Virus record (IMG/VR): IMGVR_UViG_3300029914_000011
Coordinates: 32,305-96,304 of that record
Length of the DNA stretch: 64,000 nucleotides
Source of the DNA: a virus
Strand: one strand, 5' to 3'
Shown here in pieces: positions 16,051 to 23,183 of this stretch (its first letter is position 1; every line of letters begins with the position of its first letter). The position numbers and the translations under genes are program-made. The notes beneath the pieces are model-generated. The model did not search any database. It worked only from the letters and a program-made list of their open reading frames with translations, and was not told the origin of the DNA.

Positions 16051-16333
16051 TTTTATTTTTAATAACTCTTCGGTACATTCCAGTACATCCAACAGCGCCC
16101 CTATCTTCTGGATCAATCATAAGACCCCTAGATGCAAGGACTTTTTCTGCTTCCTTGATATGTTCTTGATACTGTGAACCGGTTTGGCGATGAATGTCCA
16201 TGCCTCCGTTTGTATACACCAAGAGTTTTACCTGGAAAATAGTTCCGTTCCACCCATCGTCTGGTCCTTCAAATATGGCTTCCTGAGTACCACCTACATC
16301 CTTACAAACTTCAAATAGCGGTAATCGTTCCAT
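16031..16333 (-). CDS. Hypothetical protein
   Basis: 100 residues from ATG 16333; a GTG 9 nt upstream is the alternative. Beta-rich N-terminus (GGTQEAIFEGPDDGWNGTIFQ) and a helical middle with HRQTGSQYQEHIKEA. Starts about at the upstream stop. Its 3' end lies within the -35 region of the next promoter. No family recognised. Confidence 0.7.
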   Translation of the reverse strand: MERLPLFEVCKDVGGTQEAIFEGPDDGWNGTIFQVKLLVYTNGGMDIHRQTGSQYQEHIKEAEKVLASRGLMIDPEDRGAVGCTGMYRRVIKNKIDFTKV

Positions 16334-16334
16334 A

Positions 16335-16601
16335 CTATTCACCTAAAATAGCTTTCTTCAAATTTTTCATTTGATATTCATGACAGGACTTGTTTTTCCA
16401 GTTATCGGTACAATAAGAATCTACATAATTAACCATACAATATGCTCTGGCGGAATCGCTATCTGGCATACCCTCACATTTGTTCTCTGCCATCTCAACA
16501 ATCTCTTTCATGGTAGGATCTTTAAGTCCAAAATAAAAGCATAGGGCCGCAACCGGTAATAGGATAAAACAAAGGGTGATCTTAAATTGAGTATGTTCCA
16601 T
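16335..16601 (-). CDS. Membrane-anchored Cys-rich protein
   Basis: 88 residues from ATG 16601 (an upstream GTG is less likely). One N-terminal hydrophobic helix (ITLCFILLPVAALCFYFG), then a soluble part with five Cys, suggesting disulfides in the periplasm. Function unknown. Confidence 0.65.
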   Translation of the reverse strand: MEHTQFKITLCFILLPVAALCFYFGLKDPTMKEIVEMAENKCEGMPDSDSARAYCMVNYVDSYCTDNWKNKSCHEYQMKNLKKAILGE

Positions 16602-16602
16602 A

Positions 16603-16881
16603 TTATTGAAGAGATGCGAAGAAATCCTCACATTTAGATCCTGTGCGTGGATTCTTAAGTTTGCGTTTCAGGGGTTTTTTAGACTTACCTTTTTTAATAA
16701 GTTTTCTACATTGCTTTGGATGCATGTGATGTCTTTCTTCTGGCCAATCAGTTGGCTTGCAAATTAATCGATCCCATTTATCATATCCAACAACGGTAGC
16801 TTTGTCGCCATCCCAAAAAGTAGAATTTCCGTCTCCACACCCGTACATCTTAATTTTTGTACCTATCTTAAATTTTTCCAT
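16603..16881 (-). CDS. Small basic SH3-like protein
   Basis: 92 residues from ATG 16881, which follows the upstream TAA directly (TAATATG). The first half (FKIGTKIKMYGCGDG, then DKATVVGYDKWDRLIC) looks like a small beta-barrel; the second half is Lys/Arg-rich. Possibly nucleic-acid-binding; unknown. Confidence 0.65.
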   Translation of the reverse strand: MEKFKIGTKIKMYGCGDGNSTFWDGDKATVVGYDKWDRLICKPTDWPEERHHMHPKQCRKLIKKGKSKKPLKRKLKNPRTGSKCEDFFASLQ

Positions 16882-16882
16882 A

Positions 16883-17194
16883 TTAATCATCATCTTCCCA
16901 ACCACAACCCTTTTTCGGTCTTGTGGTATCAATATCAATACCTTTCTTGGTACGATCTTGGGCAAACCACTCTTTATCAAACTGAGCGTCTTTTGCTTCA
17001 ACTAAACCATCGATTGGATCTGGTTTGAATTCTATGCCTAATTTCTGTGCAAATTTAATGGCGTCATTATAAGTACTCACAGCGTATGTAGCTCTACCAT
17101 GTGCGTACCTACGCGCCATCCATTGGATTTCTTTGATTATGAACTCTCTTTGTGTACATCCGTGACAAGGCTCTTGTTTCTTTTCTTTTTTCAT
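16883..17194 (-). CDS. Hypothetical protein with CxxC
   Basis: 103 residues. N-terminal KKEKKQEPCHGC, helical middle, and an acidic end (GWEDDD). Coupled to the following gene. No family recognised. Confidence 0.7.
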   Translation of the reverse strand: MKKEKKQEPCHGCTQREFIIKEIQWMARRYAHGRATYAVSTYNDAIKFAQKLGIEFKPDPIDGLVEAKDAQFDKEWFAQDRTKKGIDIDTTRPKKGCGWEDDD

Positions 17195-17195
17195 A

Positions 17196-17573
17196 TTAAT
17201 CGGCCTGAACTACTTTTATGGTTTCTACATCACATATTGGGACGTAGGTATCTGTTTCATTATGAAAATATCGGGAAGCCTTAAAAGACTGTTCGATCTT
17301 TGTCTCGGCCAATTCTTTAGACGTGTGCGTAAGATAAGTCCAATGGAAAAAATGTTCAATATCGTAGTTAGGCTTAAAAAATTTAGACTCATAAGCCGTA
17401 CCGTTCTTAGCGGTTACCACAATTTTAAATGGTGGCTTCTGTAATTCTTTATAAAGCCATTCTTTGGCGTCGGATTCAACTTTGGCGCGTTCTTTTTTTT
17501 TAGACTTACAATCTAACCAAATAGATAGTGGGATACATGCAAGGAACATACAGATAAAAAATAAACCAATCAT
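17196..17573 (-). CDS. Membrane-anchored hypothetical protein
   Basis: 125 residues. N-terminal transmembrane helix (MIGLFFICMFLACIPLSIWL), then a Lys-rich helix and an alpha/beta domain. ATGA overlap with the upstream gene. Function unknown. Confidence 0.7.
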   Translation of the reverse strand: MIGLFFICMFLACIPLSIWLDCKSKKKERAKVESDAKEWLYKELQKPPFKIVVTAKNGTAYESKFFKPNYDIEHFFHWTYLTHTSKELAETKIEQSFKASRYFHNETDTYVPICDVETIKVVQAD

Positions 17574-17758
17574 TTTGCGTAAATCTCCTTAAAAGTTTCT
17601 TTGTCCAAATCGCCCTCTTCAACCCGCGTAATAGCACAAATTAAGGTAAGAATCGCAATTGCATGCTTGGGCTCGAACATTCCGCTTAATGTGCGAATTG
17701 TACGAATTGCAGTCTGATGACCATCGATATATTCATCTAAAAGAGATTTGATTGTCAT
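17570..17758 (-). CDS. Hypothetical helical protein
   Basis: 62 residues, all helical, neutral. Begins 1 nt after the upstream stop and overlaps the next gene by 4 nt. No family recognised. Confidence 0.65.
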   Translation of the reverse strand: MTIKSLLDEYIDGHQTAIRTIRTLSGMFEPKHAIAILTLICAITRVEEGDLDKETFKEIYAK

Positions 17759-17759
17759 T

Positions 17760-18248
17760 TTAAAACCTACTCTTTACTAATACGCCATCGGCAAAAATAA
17801 AATCTGACAATTCATAGGCTTGTATTGGAATTCCTTTTTTGGGAAACCGCTCAAAATGTTTTTTCTGAACAAAAAAACTTAACCGTTCTGGTTTTTGGCT
17901 TCCTTTTGGAAGAAATGTAAGGTACAGATTGTCTGGTACTTTTCGTGATACTAAAATATATTCATTCATTTGAAGCGAGAACCCTTTTTCTTCGGCTTCC
18001 TTCTTAGAAAGAGTCCCTGCACGTTCGCCCTCTTTGGCCTTACGGACATAATCAAGATCACGGTAGTAGGTAAATATCCCTTTTGGTTTAACGATCTTGT
18101 AGACCAACTTTGTTTCTTGGTCTTGAGCATAAATATCAGTGCCGAGTTCGGCCATAATAACATTTAGTTTTTCGTAAGCTTGCTCTAGCTCTTCTTTAAC
18201 TCGCTCTACATTTTTTGCAGCTTCGATGAATTGATTTTCTTGTGACAT
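17760..18248 (-). CDS. Conserved phage hypothetical protein
   Basis: 162 residues. N-terminal coiled coil (about 1-40), then a beta-rich domain ending with a hydrophobic C-terminus. The start ATG 18248 follows TAGGAG. No family recognised. Confidence 0.75.
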   Translation of the reverse strand: MSQENQFIEAAKNVERVKEELEQAYEKLNVIMAELGTDIYAQDQETKLVYKIVKPKGIFTYYRDLDYVRKAKEGERAGTLSKKEAEEKGFSLQMNEYILVSRKVPDNLYLTFLPKGSQKPERLSFFVQKKHFERFPKKGIPIQAYELSDFIFADGVLVKSRF

Positions 18249-18256
18249 ATTTTCTC

Positions 18257-18502
18257 CTAGTATTTTAATTTAATTACCATTTCAGAATCTGTGTCCTGAT
18301 TTGTAATACCTACGGTTGCTGTTGAAGAGCCGCTATTGCCCCTTCCAGATCCACCGCCTCCGCCGCATTTAACAGAAACACTAACCCACTTTACTCCTTT
18401 TGGTACCACGAAGACACCTTCACCGGTTTTAAGTGGTTTCTTTTTTAAAAAACGGAACAGAGATGCGGTTAATAAGGACCCAATTAATACTCCTAAAATC
18501 AC
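18257..18502 (-). CDS. Membrane-anchored Gly-rich protein
   Basis: 81 residues: an N-terminal membrane helix, KKKP stop-transfer, then a beta stretch and a CGGGGGSGRGNSGSS linker. ATGA overlap with the upstream gene. Function unknown. Confidence 0.65.
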   Translation of the reverse strand: MILGVLIGSLLTASLFRFLKKKPLKTGEGVFVVPKGVKWVSVSVKCGGGGGSGRGNSGSSTATVGITNQDTDSEMVIKLKY

Positions 18503-18741
18503 TTTACTTCTCCTGTATCTGCGAACCGTAAGAGCTTCTTTGCAATCTGTCTAGCCTGTACGCGGTTAAGGTGCATTCTGTTATTTACATCCTTGTTGTC
18601 CATATGAGGTCCGGTATTGCTTAGACCAAGCCAAATACACTCTCTTTCGGCATTACTGCTATGTTGTAAGGTGCAAACTTGGGCATAGTCATCTGCAAAT
18701 TCTAGGTATCCAAACCCACGACCTGTTGTTTTGAATTTCAT
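18499..18741 (-). CDS. Hypothetical protein
   Basis: 80 residues. Beta-rich N-terminus and a helical C-terminus (MHLNRVQARQIAKKLLRFA). Overlaps both neighbours by ATGA. No family recognised. Confidence 0.7.
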   Translation of the reverse strand: MKFKTTGRGFGYLEFADDYAQVCTLQHSSNAERECIWLGLSNTGPHMDNKDVNNRMHLNRVQARQIAKKLLRFADTGEVK

Positions 18742-18974
18742 GGTTGCTCCAATCTCATTTTGACTGTTTTTGGTTGCTCTTCATCTAATACGATCCTGTA
18801 TGAGGTCTCACAACCTTCGCAGTAAGTTTGATCTCCATCTACAGAAATCGCTATTCCTACAGGAACTTCATCTAAACAATACGTTCTTAAAAGACAGTCT
18901 CCGGCCTTACTTTGGTATTCTAAGGATGAACCGCAATTAGGACAGCTTGCCATTACACTATCAAACATTCCCAT
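18738..18974 (-). CDS. Zinc-ribbon phage protein
   Basis: 78 residues. CPNC near the N-terminus and CEGC near residue 53 form a zinc ribbon; the remainder is beta-rich. Such MGMFDS-type zinc proteins recur in tailed phages, with no known role. Coupled at both ends. Confidence 0.8.
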   Translation of the reverse strand: MGMFDSVMASCPNCGSSLEYQSKAGDCLLRTYCLDEVPVGIAISVDGDQTYCEGCETSYRIVLDEEQPKTVKMRLEQP

Positions 18975-18975
18975 A

Positions 18976-19176
18976 TTATGACCCCTGGGAAGTAACTACT
19001 TCCATATCGCTGTGTTTTATTTGATATTTTTCCCATGCAGCAACTAGATCGTCTAAAGCGCCCTTCCAATCAACTTGGCCTTTACGTCTAGACTGTTTGT
19101 TGACTTCATAGGCCCATACAGCTGTATCGACCGCTTTAAGAAGTTCTATTAATGATTCTGGTGTTGGGTGTTTCAC
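18976..19176 (-). CDS. Hypothetical helical protein, probable leaderless GTG start
   Basis: 66 residues from GTG 19176. A TTG start 36 nt upstream lies within the promoter -35 box, so it is rejected. Promoter 19184-19212 places the RNA start next to this GTG with no ribosome binding site. The protein is helical (TPESLIELLKAVDTAVWAYE). Confidence 0.6.
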   Translation of the reverse strand: MKHPTPESLIELLKAVDTAVWAYEVNKQSRRKGQVDWKGALDDLVAAWEKYQIKHSDMEVVTSQGS

Positions 19177-19183
19177 TGTAATT

Positions 19184-19212
19184 AGTGTACCAAATAAGGT
19201 AGGATTAGTCAA
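19184..19212 (-). promoter_or_regulatory. Sigma-70-type promoter
   Basis: Minus strand TTGACT (19207-19212), 17 nt, TACACT (19184-19189). Drives the minus-strand operon from 19176 down to about 16.0 kb. The start codon is 7 nt from the -10 box. Confidence 0.75.
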
Positions 19213-19260
19213 TAATAAAAATACGTGAATTTTTAAAAAAGATATGATATATTCTTATTA

Positions 19261-19405
19261 GTACCCTTAATCGGGTATAGTCTTACTGATCATTTTAGTA
19301 GCCTAAGACCATGCCTAGCATGGAACGTCGGTGCAAGTCCGGCTCAGTAAGCGTTCAGGTTGCCTGATCAGCGTAAAACCCTTAAAAAAGGTTCCCTGTT
19401 TTTAA
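19261..19405 (+). ncRNA. tRNA-like cloverleaf RNA
   Basis: A hairpin TACCC/GGGTA (19262-19277) precedes a 70-nt cloverleaf at 19282-19351: acceptor CTTACTGA/TCAGTAAG, a TTTTAG/CTAAGA hairpin, a CCATGC/GCATGG hairpin, and a T-arm GTCGG-TGCAAGT-CCGGC that joins the acceptor without a gap, as in tRNA. The first two arms have 3-4-nt loops, there is no D-loop GG and no normal anticodon loop, so it is a mimic rather than a working tRNA. A TCAGG/CCTGA hairpin and an AACC/GGTT hairpin with CTGTTTTT follow, a possible terminator. The only -10 candidates (TATGAT, TATATT at 19243-19253) lack a good -35. Lies on the strand opposite to its neighbours. Confidence 0.6.
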
Positions 19406-19579
19406 TTTTTCGAGTTCTTTTTCGAGTTCTTCGATACGACTATTTAAATGGAATACTTCTTTTAATAGAAAACCATTTTCTTTTGCAAGAAATACATTGA
19501 AATTACCAAAATCAAGTGGGCTCTCGATCTCTGGTTTCTTGGTAAATGGTGCTATTAATACGGCTAATAGTTTCTTCAT
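19382..19579 (-). CDS. Small coiled-coil protein
   Basis: 65 residues from ATG 19579 with AAAGGAAG; a longer start would lie in the tRNA. A hydrophobic N-terminus (KKLLAVLIAPF) and a C-terminal Glu/Lys coiled coil. Its 3' end overlaps the end of the tRNA-like RNA on the other strand. Confidence 0.65.
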   Translation of the reverse strand: MKKLLAVLIAPFTKKPEIESPLDFGNFNVFLAKENGFLLKEVFHLNSRIEELEKELEKLKTGNLF

Positions 19580-19597
19580 ACTTCCTTTAAAAATGGG

Positions 19598-19734
19598 TCC
19601 AAGGGGCATGACTCGAACATGCGACACCCAGTTTATCATTCTGGTACTCTACCTTTAAGGTTACAATCATTCGGTCTGCGTTTCCCTTAAGACTACTCCG
19701 CAAACTTCCTTTTCACCATCTGAGTTACCCTTGG
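19598..19734 (-). tRNA. tRNA-Ile(GAU) interrupted by 64 nt in the D-loop
   Basis: Without the insert this is a normal 73-nt tRNA: acceptor CCAAGGG/CCCTTGG, TA at 8-9, D-stem ACTC/GAGT with loop AGATGGTA, anticodon arm CCAGA-ATGATAA-ACTGG (anticodon GAT, T33 and A37 present, one A-A mismatch at 31-39), variable loop GTGTC, T-arm GCATG-TTCGAGT-CATGC, discriminator A, no encoded CCA. After GGT of the D-loop there is a 64-nt insert at 19651-19714 that ends in a second GGT, so the exact ends are ambiguous by 3 nt. The insert folds as AAGG/CCTT around GTTTGCG/CGCAGAC. It is too short for a group I or II intron. It lies downstream of the tmRNA, in the same direction. Confidence 0.82.
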
Positions 19735-19827
19735 AAAATTGTAACCTACCGGTATGGTGAGTTACTTGCAGTTATGCTGTCTGTGGCAGCACCGCACTTC
19801 AATCCACAGAATCCTTCAAGTCTAATA
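19735..19827 (-). other. Spacer between tmRNA and tRNA-Ile with two hairpins
   Basis: No gene. Minus strand TCTGTGG/CCACAGA and GTAAC/GTTAC hairpins lie between the tmRNA 3' end and the tRNA 5' end. They may be RNase processing signals of a joint precursor. Confidence 0.5.
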
Positions 19828-20228
19828 TGGTGGACCTGAGAGCATCGAAGCCCTGTCCGTCGATCATTTCAAAATCAATCTACGAGCGTAGGCCGTTTAA
19901 AGTCCGGCTCAGACTTAGGACCATCACGATTAAATGACGGGCTCCACCATCTTTGTGTGGCAACCCCAAAGCGGGTATAGAAGCAAGCCAAACTCACCAC
20001 TTGGATCGGCAGGTGACGCCGTTGTTTCCAGAATTATTTTACACAGTCACTGGATACTGCGACAAACTTCTTATTTCTAAGCTGCTTGTAACTCTTCGTA
20101 CTCTTCGTACAAAGAATCTTGAGAGTCTAACTCTGCATTTGTTTTTGATCAATTTTTAAGGTAGCCGTTGATCAACTACCGCTCGCATAATAATGTCCTA
20201 AACCTCCGTCGAAAACCTTTACAGGCCC
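19828..20228 (-). ncRNA. ssrA: Transfer-messenger RNA (tmRNA)
   Basis: 401 nt. The 5' end GGGCCTG pairs with CAGGTCC near the 3' end (one G-U), followed by discriminator A and encoded CCA. The conserved 5' block GTAAAGGTTTTCGACGG and ATGCGAGC are present. The first pseudoknot is visible: GGTAG/CTACC interleaved with GATCAA/TTGATC. The tag frame runs from GCA at 20136 to TAG at 20077 and reads AELDSQDSLYEEYEELQAA, ending in AA like proteolysis tags but with Gln instead of the usual Leu-Ala context and unusually acidic. The T-arm is AGGGC-TTCGAT-GCTCT. Further helices (CCGTC/GACGG, CTACG/CGTAG, AAGTC/GACTT) form the later pseudoknot region. tmRNA rescues stalled ribosomes with SmpB; no SmpB gene is seen here, so host SmpB would be used. 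Confidence 0.93.
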
Positions 20229-20235
20229 AGATTTA

Positions 20236-20264
20236 AGATTGCCACTGATTTGAGTGGATGTCAA
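20236..20264 (-). promoter_or_regulatory. tmRNA promoter
   Basis: Minus strand TTGACA (20259-20264), 17 nt, CAATCT (20236-20241). Seven nt later is the first G of the tmRNA, so the mature 5' end may be the transcription start. The -10 box is poor. Confidence 0.65.
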
Positions 20265-20268
20265 TGAC

Positions 20269-21030
20269 TTATTTGATTAAATTTAGGACGCTCAATACAA
20301 TCGGATCAATAGCCATATTTGATCGAACTTTGATCCTAAATATTTTCCACCCATTTTCTATGGCCCATTGATCTTTTTCGTCTTCGTATTCTTTAACACA
20401 TTGATATCCGTGACCTAATCCATCGAATTCGATTAGGATTTTAGTATCAAATAAGGCAAGATCGTAAATAAAATTCCCCATTCCGAATTCAAACTCGTGC
20501 CGTATTTCCTTTATATCTAAAATATTTTTTATTTCCTGATATTTCCAGGCCTCTCTGAGTTTAAGAGCTTCTTTCGGAGAAATGAGATTGCTTAATGCTT
20601 TCTGTTTAAATATTGGATCTACCCTTATTTTTTCTTTCATCGTATCTGACAGCTTTTTACGACTCTCTTCTGTGTGATCTCTAGAATGGCGCACGTAGAG
20701 GCAGTTTTTGGCGCTACAAAATTTATTGTCTCTTTCTTTAAACGATAAGGGATTTTTACAGTTTACACAGAATTTAGGATTAGCACAATATATGCGTATT
20801 GTTTCAAAAAGCTCTTTTCCTCTACGTTCTTTCATGTATTTGGATATACTACTGTACCCATTTGCGGCTCGTTTGTTGGCCGCTGCTTGTTTTTGATTTT
20901 TTGTTTCTTCGGAAAGTAAGGGATTATCTGGATATTTAACAGCGAACTGTTCTAGAGACATATCGTGCATTTTTAAATGAGAATTTGTCAATTGTTTAAA
21001 ATTTCTACTACAAATGGGACAACTGATCAT
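20269..21030 (-). CDS. Free-standing endonuclease, zinc finger plus PD-(D/E)xK-type domain
   Basis: 253 residues. The N-terminus (CPICSRNFKQL, then HLKMHDMSLEQF) resembles the MucR/Ros type zinc finger; a second zinc knuckle (CVNCKNPLSF, then FCSAKNC) lies near residue 90. The C-terminal YDLALFDTKILIEFDG with following GWKIFRIKV matches the Vsr/DUF559-like fold of PD-(D/E)xK nucleases (Asp, Glu-x-Asp core). Proteins of this layout act as homing endonucleases in phages. Its stop lies just upstream of the tmRNA promoter, so it may have homed into the tmRNA locus. Confidence 0.82.
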   Translation of the reverse strand: MISCPICSRNFKQLTNSHLKMHDMSLEQFAVKYPDNPLLSEETKNQKQAAANKRAANGYSSISKYMKERRGKELFETIRIYCANPKFCVNCKNPLSFKERDNKFCSAKNCLYVRHSRDHTEESRKKLSDTMKEKIRVDPIFKQKALSNLISPKEALKLREAWKYQEIKNILDIKEIRHEFEFGMGNFIYDLALFDTKILIEFDGLGHGYQCVKEYEDEKDQWAIENGWKIFRIKVRSNMAIDPIVLSVLNLIK

Positions 21031-21038
21031 TTACAAAA

Positions 21039-21380
21039 CTATCCAAGACCCACAAAATACATGTGGCACCGGTTTGAACAGAAAGCGTAATTTGACTCAA
21101 AAGAAAAATCAGCTTCTTTCCCTTCTTTACCACATTCTGAACAAGAAACGTTACCATCAAACTCCACGTATACACCCGAACCATTGGAAGGAAACTGTTT
21201 TGCTGTAGGATCTACGATAGTACCGTCTGGTTTGGTACACCACCAATGAGGCTGCTCTCCCCAAACATGGCAATAATAATGACCACGAACTAAGGTTAAA
21301 GTTGGATCTTGGGCACAAAGTTCTTCGGACATTTCTTTACATTTACCACGATATTGTAAGTAATCTGATTCTTCGCTCAT
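21039..21380 (-). CDS. Conserved zinc-binding phage protein
   Basis: 113 residues. YLQYRGKCKEMSEEL, then LVRGHYYCHVWGEQPHWWC and DGTIVDPTAKQFPS, ending with CSECGKE and FCSNRCH. I recall this conserved family from many tailed phages; function unknown. The Cys pairs suggest a zinc site. Confidence 0.85.
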   Translation of the reverse strand: MSEESDYLQYRGKCKEMSEELCAQDPTLTLVRGHYYCHVWGEQPHWWCTKPDGTIVDPTAKQFPSNGSGVYVEFDGNVSCSECGKEGKEADFSFESNYAFCSNRCHMYFVGLG

Positions 21381-21655
21381 ACTAAACTCCCCTTAAATAA
21401 TTTACCTTGTTTAAATCTACGATTAATTCTGCGCTTACGTCTTTTGTCTGGTCTTGCTACTTTACCAGAATCAAGGCACTTCAAAGAACACCAAACCTCG
21501 CCATAACCCCAAGGTAAAGAATGATGGCCCCAAGCCTTTGAATATTTGGGCTTTTTACCGCAGGCCACACATCTATGATACTCTATGAAACTCCCAATAT
21601 AATTAGGATCGCCAAAAGGAAACCATTTATTTAGGGGTACTGGATATATGCTCAT
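21377..21655 (-). CDS. Small zinc-finger protein
   Basis: 92 residues. CVACGKK and WCSLKC form a treble-clef-like zinc site; the C-terminus is very basic (KRRKRRINRRFK). ATGA overlap with the following gene. Possible nucleic-acid binder. Confidence 0.75.
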   Translation of the reverse strand: MSIYPVPLNKWFPFGDPNYIGSFIEYHRCVACGKKPKYSKAWGHHSLPWGYGEVWCSLKCLDSGKVARPDKRRKRRINRRFKQGKLFKGSLV

Positions 21656-21694
21656 AATATAATTCCCGGCTTAAGTACAAAATATGTTGTCATT

Positions 21695-21937
21695 TTATTT
21701 CCTTTTATTCTCTAGCCAATCACGGAAACGGTTGGCAGCATCTGGACAAAGGCCATTCATTTCTTCATAACAAGAAAACTTTTCTGGAGCCTTTACGTAT
21801 TTTTCACATACATGGATTGACGCCTGATAGCAACCACTTGCGTAACTCATTTCTGACATCTTCATGCGCCTTGTACGATCTGGATCTGCAGTAGAGCAAG
21901 AAGTAATAATTATAAAAAGTAAAAATATCCTAGTCAT
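21695..21937 (-). CDS. Small lipoprotein
   Basis: 80 residues. Signal peptide with lipobox ITSC at residues 11-14, giving a lipid-anchored protein of about 66 residues with four more Cys. Supports a Gram-negative or other lipoprotein-making host. Function unknown. Confidence 0.75.
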   Translation of the reverse strand: MTRIFLLFIIITSCSTADPDRTRRMKMSEMSYASGCYQASIHVCEKYVKAPEKFSCYEEMNGLCPDAANRFRDWLENKRK

Positions 21938-22163
21938 AATATTGAAAAATCTTAAATTGAGTCTGTTCGTTCTCTATAGAAGTCTCTAGTATTTTTGCAT
22001 GAGAAATTAAAACAGCACCATTAATATCAACTATAGCGACAGTTCTACCGACAACGTTCATTGCGTTAATAACTTCAGGTAATACAAACCAATCCTTGAC
22101 TAGGGCTGTTACTGGGCCAATTGACTCACGCGTGTCATGAAAATATATGCCGTACTTATTCAT
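21930..22163 (-). CDS. Hypothetical protein
   Basis: 77 residues, alpha/beta (TVAIVDINGAVLISH). Overlaps the lipoprotein start by 8 nt and the upstream gene by ATGA. No family recognised. Confidence 0.7.
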   Translation of the reverse strand: MNKYGIYFHDTRESIGPVTALVKDWFVLPEVINAMNVVGRTVAIVDINGAVLISHAKILETSIENEQTQFKIFQYYD

Positions 22164-22333
22164 TTCAATTTCCTTGCAAGACCCAAAAGTCTGTCGCGAT
22201 AATCCACGTCTGTTTCGAGTTGCGTATGTTCAGCCCTGGCAAAATCAGATTGCAGCCACATGCCCAATATGTACCCTAACCAATCAAGTTGGGGTCCGTA
22301 GGCGAGTTGAATGGCATATTCCAGAGCGCTCAT
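22160..22333 (-). CDS. Hypothetical helical protein
   Basis: 57 residues from ATG 22333. Amphipathic helix rich in Trp and Leu, then a charged helix. ATGA overlap with the following gene. No family recognised. Confidence 0.65.
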   Translation of the reverse strand: MSALEYAIQLAYGPQLDWLGYILGMWLQSDFARAEHTQLETDVDYRDRLLGLARKLK

Positions 22334-22334
22334 G

Positions 22335-22715
22335 TTATTCCTTAGTAAGTTTTATGACTAAACGACGAAGATGCTTGACCTGTTTTTCCAAAGAATCAAT
22401 ACGCTCATCAATAGTTTTTGGTCTAGGATATACTACGGGTTCACATAAAGGCCCAGATAATGCAGGGGTCGATTGACCTTCTCCAGCGCCTCCTGGCAGA
22501 TAAGTATATCCATTGGATTTACCATACATAAAATCTTTGAAATCGCTTTCAAGCATCATCTTTTTGCCTTGAACATCTGAGCAAAGTACATACGTGTGCT
22601 TTCTGTCTTTTAGTCTATAGGCATTATATTTAGGCGGATAACTGGTCAAAGTAAGGCTCGTGTCCGCAACATATTCTTCGTCATCTTTTTCAAAGACTGG
22701 ATATTTATTAAACAT
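22335..22715 (-). CDS. Hypothetical protein with C-terminal coiled coil
   Basis: 126 residues from ATG 22715 with GAGGAG. A beta-rich domain, a Gly/Pro linker and a final coiled coil (IDERIDSLEKQVKHLRRLV), which suggests oligomerisation. Confidence 0.7.
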   Translation of the reverse strand: MFNKYPVFEKDDEEYVADTSLTLTSYPPKYNAYRLKDRKHTYVLCSDVQGKKMMLESDFKDFMYGKSNGYTYLPGGAGEGQSTPALSGPLCEPVVYPRPKTIDERIDSLEKQVKHLRRLVIKLTKE

Positions 22716-22980
22716 CTTGTTTCTCCTCTGGCCAATACTTATGAGCCACAAAGTCCGCTTGATCAATAGCTCTAGTCGCAAGATAAGACCCAATACTAAC
22801 TTGGAGTGTTCCTGGACCTTTTAATCTCTGAATAAGTTCAATACTATCTCTAAATTCTTCTACCATAACAGATACGCGATTTAAAAATTCTACGTCCATA
22901 TAAATAAAGCCGGTACCTGCAGCATAATCAGGTTTATTTGCCATACAAATAATATCGCGTAATTCTTGATAGGTTGACAT
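22708..22980 (-). CDS. Hypothetical helical protein
   Basis: 90 residues. Overlaps its neighbours; helical with a conserved-looking IELIQRLKGPGTL. No family recognised. Confidence 0.7.
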   Translation of the reverse strand: MSTYQELRDIICMANKPDYAAGTGFIYMDVEFLNRVSVMVEEFRDSIELIQRLKGPGTLQVSIGSYLATRAIDQADFVAHKYWPEEKQDV

Positions 22981-23183
22981 TAAATTTTCCCTTGGCGCAC
23001 CATTTCGTAAACATGTACAAGTTCTCGAAGTAAGGGACTAAGTTGTAAATCATCACTGTAATTCAAAAGCATGAGTCTTAGATTTCCTTCTGGAATAGAT
23101 AAAAATACTTTCTGTTCGTCACACACGTTTGATTCATAAAAATCATGTCCTAAAATACCTTCTTCAGTGTCTAAACTTTTCAT
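22980..23183 (-). CDS. Hypothetical protein
   Basis: 67 residues, acidic. Overlaps the next start by 1 nt and the upstream gene by 4 nt. No family recognised. Confidence 0.65.
   Translation of the reverse strand: MKSLDTEEGILGHDFYESNVCDEQKVFLSIPEGNLRLMLLNYSDDLQLSPLLRELVHVYEMVRQGKI

Noticed and set aside
19282-19351. Cloverleaf RNA as an amber-suppressor tRNA (CTA in the anticodon-loop position)
   Set aside because: The loop closes to 3-5 nt with G-C pairs, U33 is missing and the D-arm lacks GG. Long phage genes read normally with standard stops, so there is no sign of TAG recoding.
19651-19714. Insert in tRNA-Ile as a group I or group II intron
   Set aside because: Only 64 nt, no P7/R/S or domain V motifs, and it lies in the D-loop, not in the anticodon loop.
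19834-19955. TGGTGGA/TCCACCA as a separate 122-nt tRNA-like gene
   Set aside because: The right arm is the tmRNA acceptor and CCA end, and the left arm lies in its pseudoknot region; the tmRNA model explains all of it.
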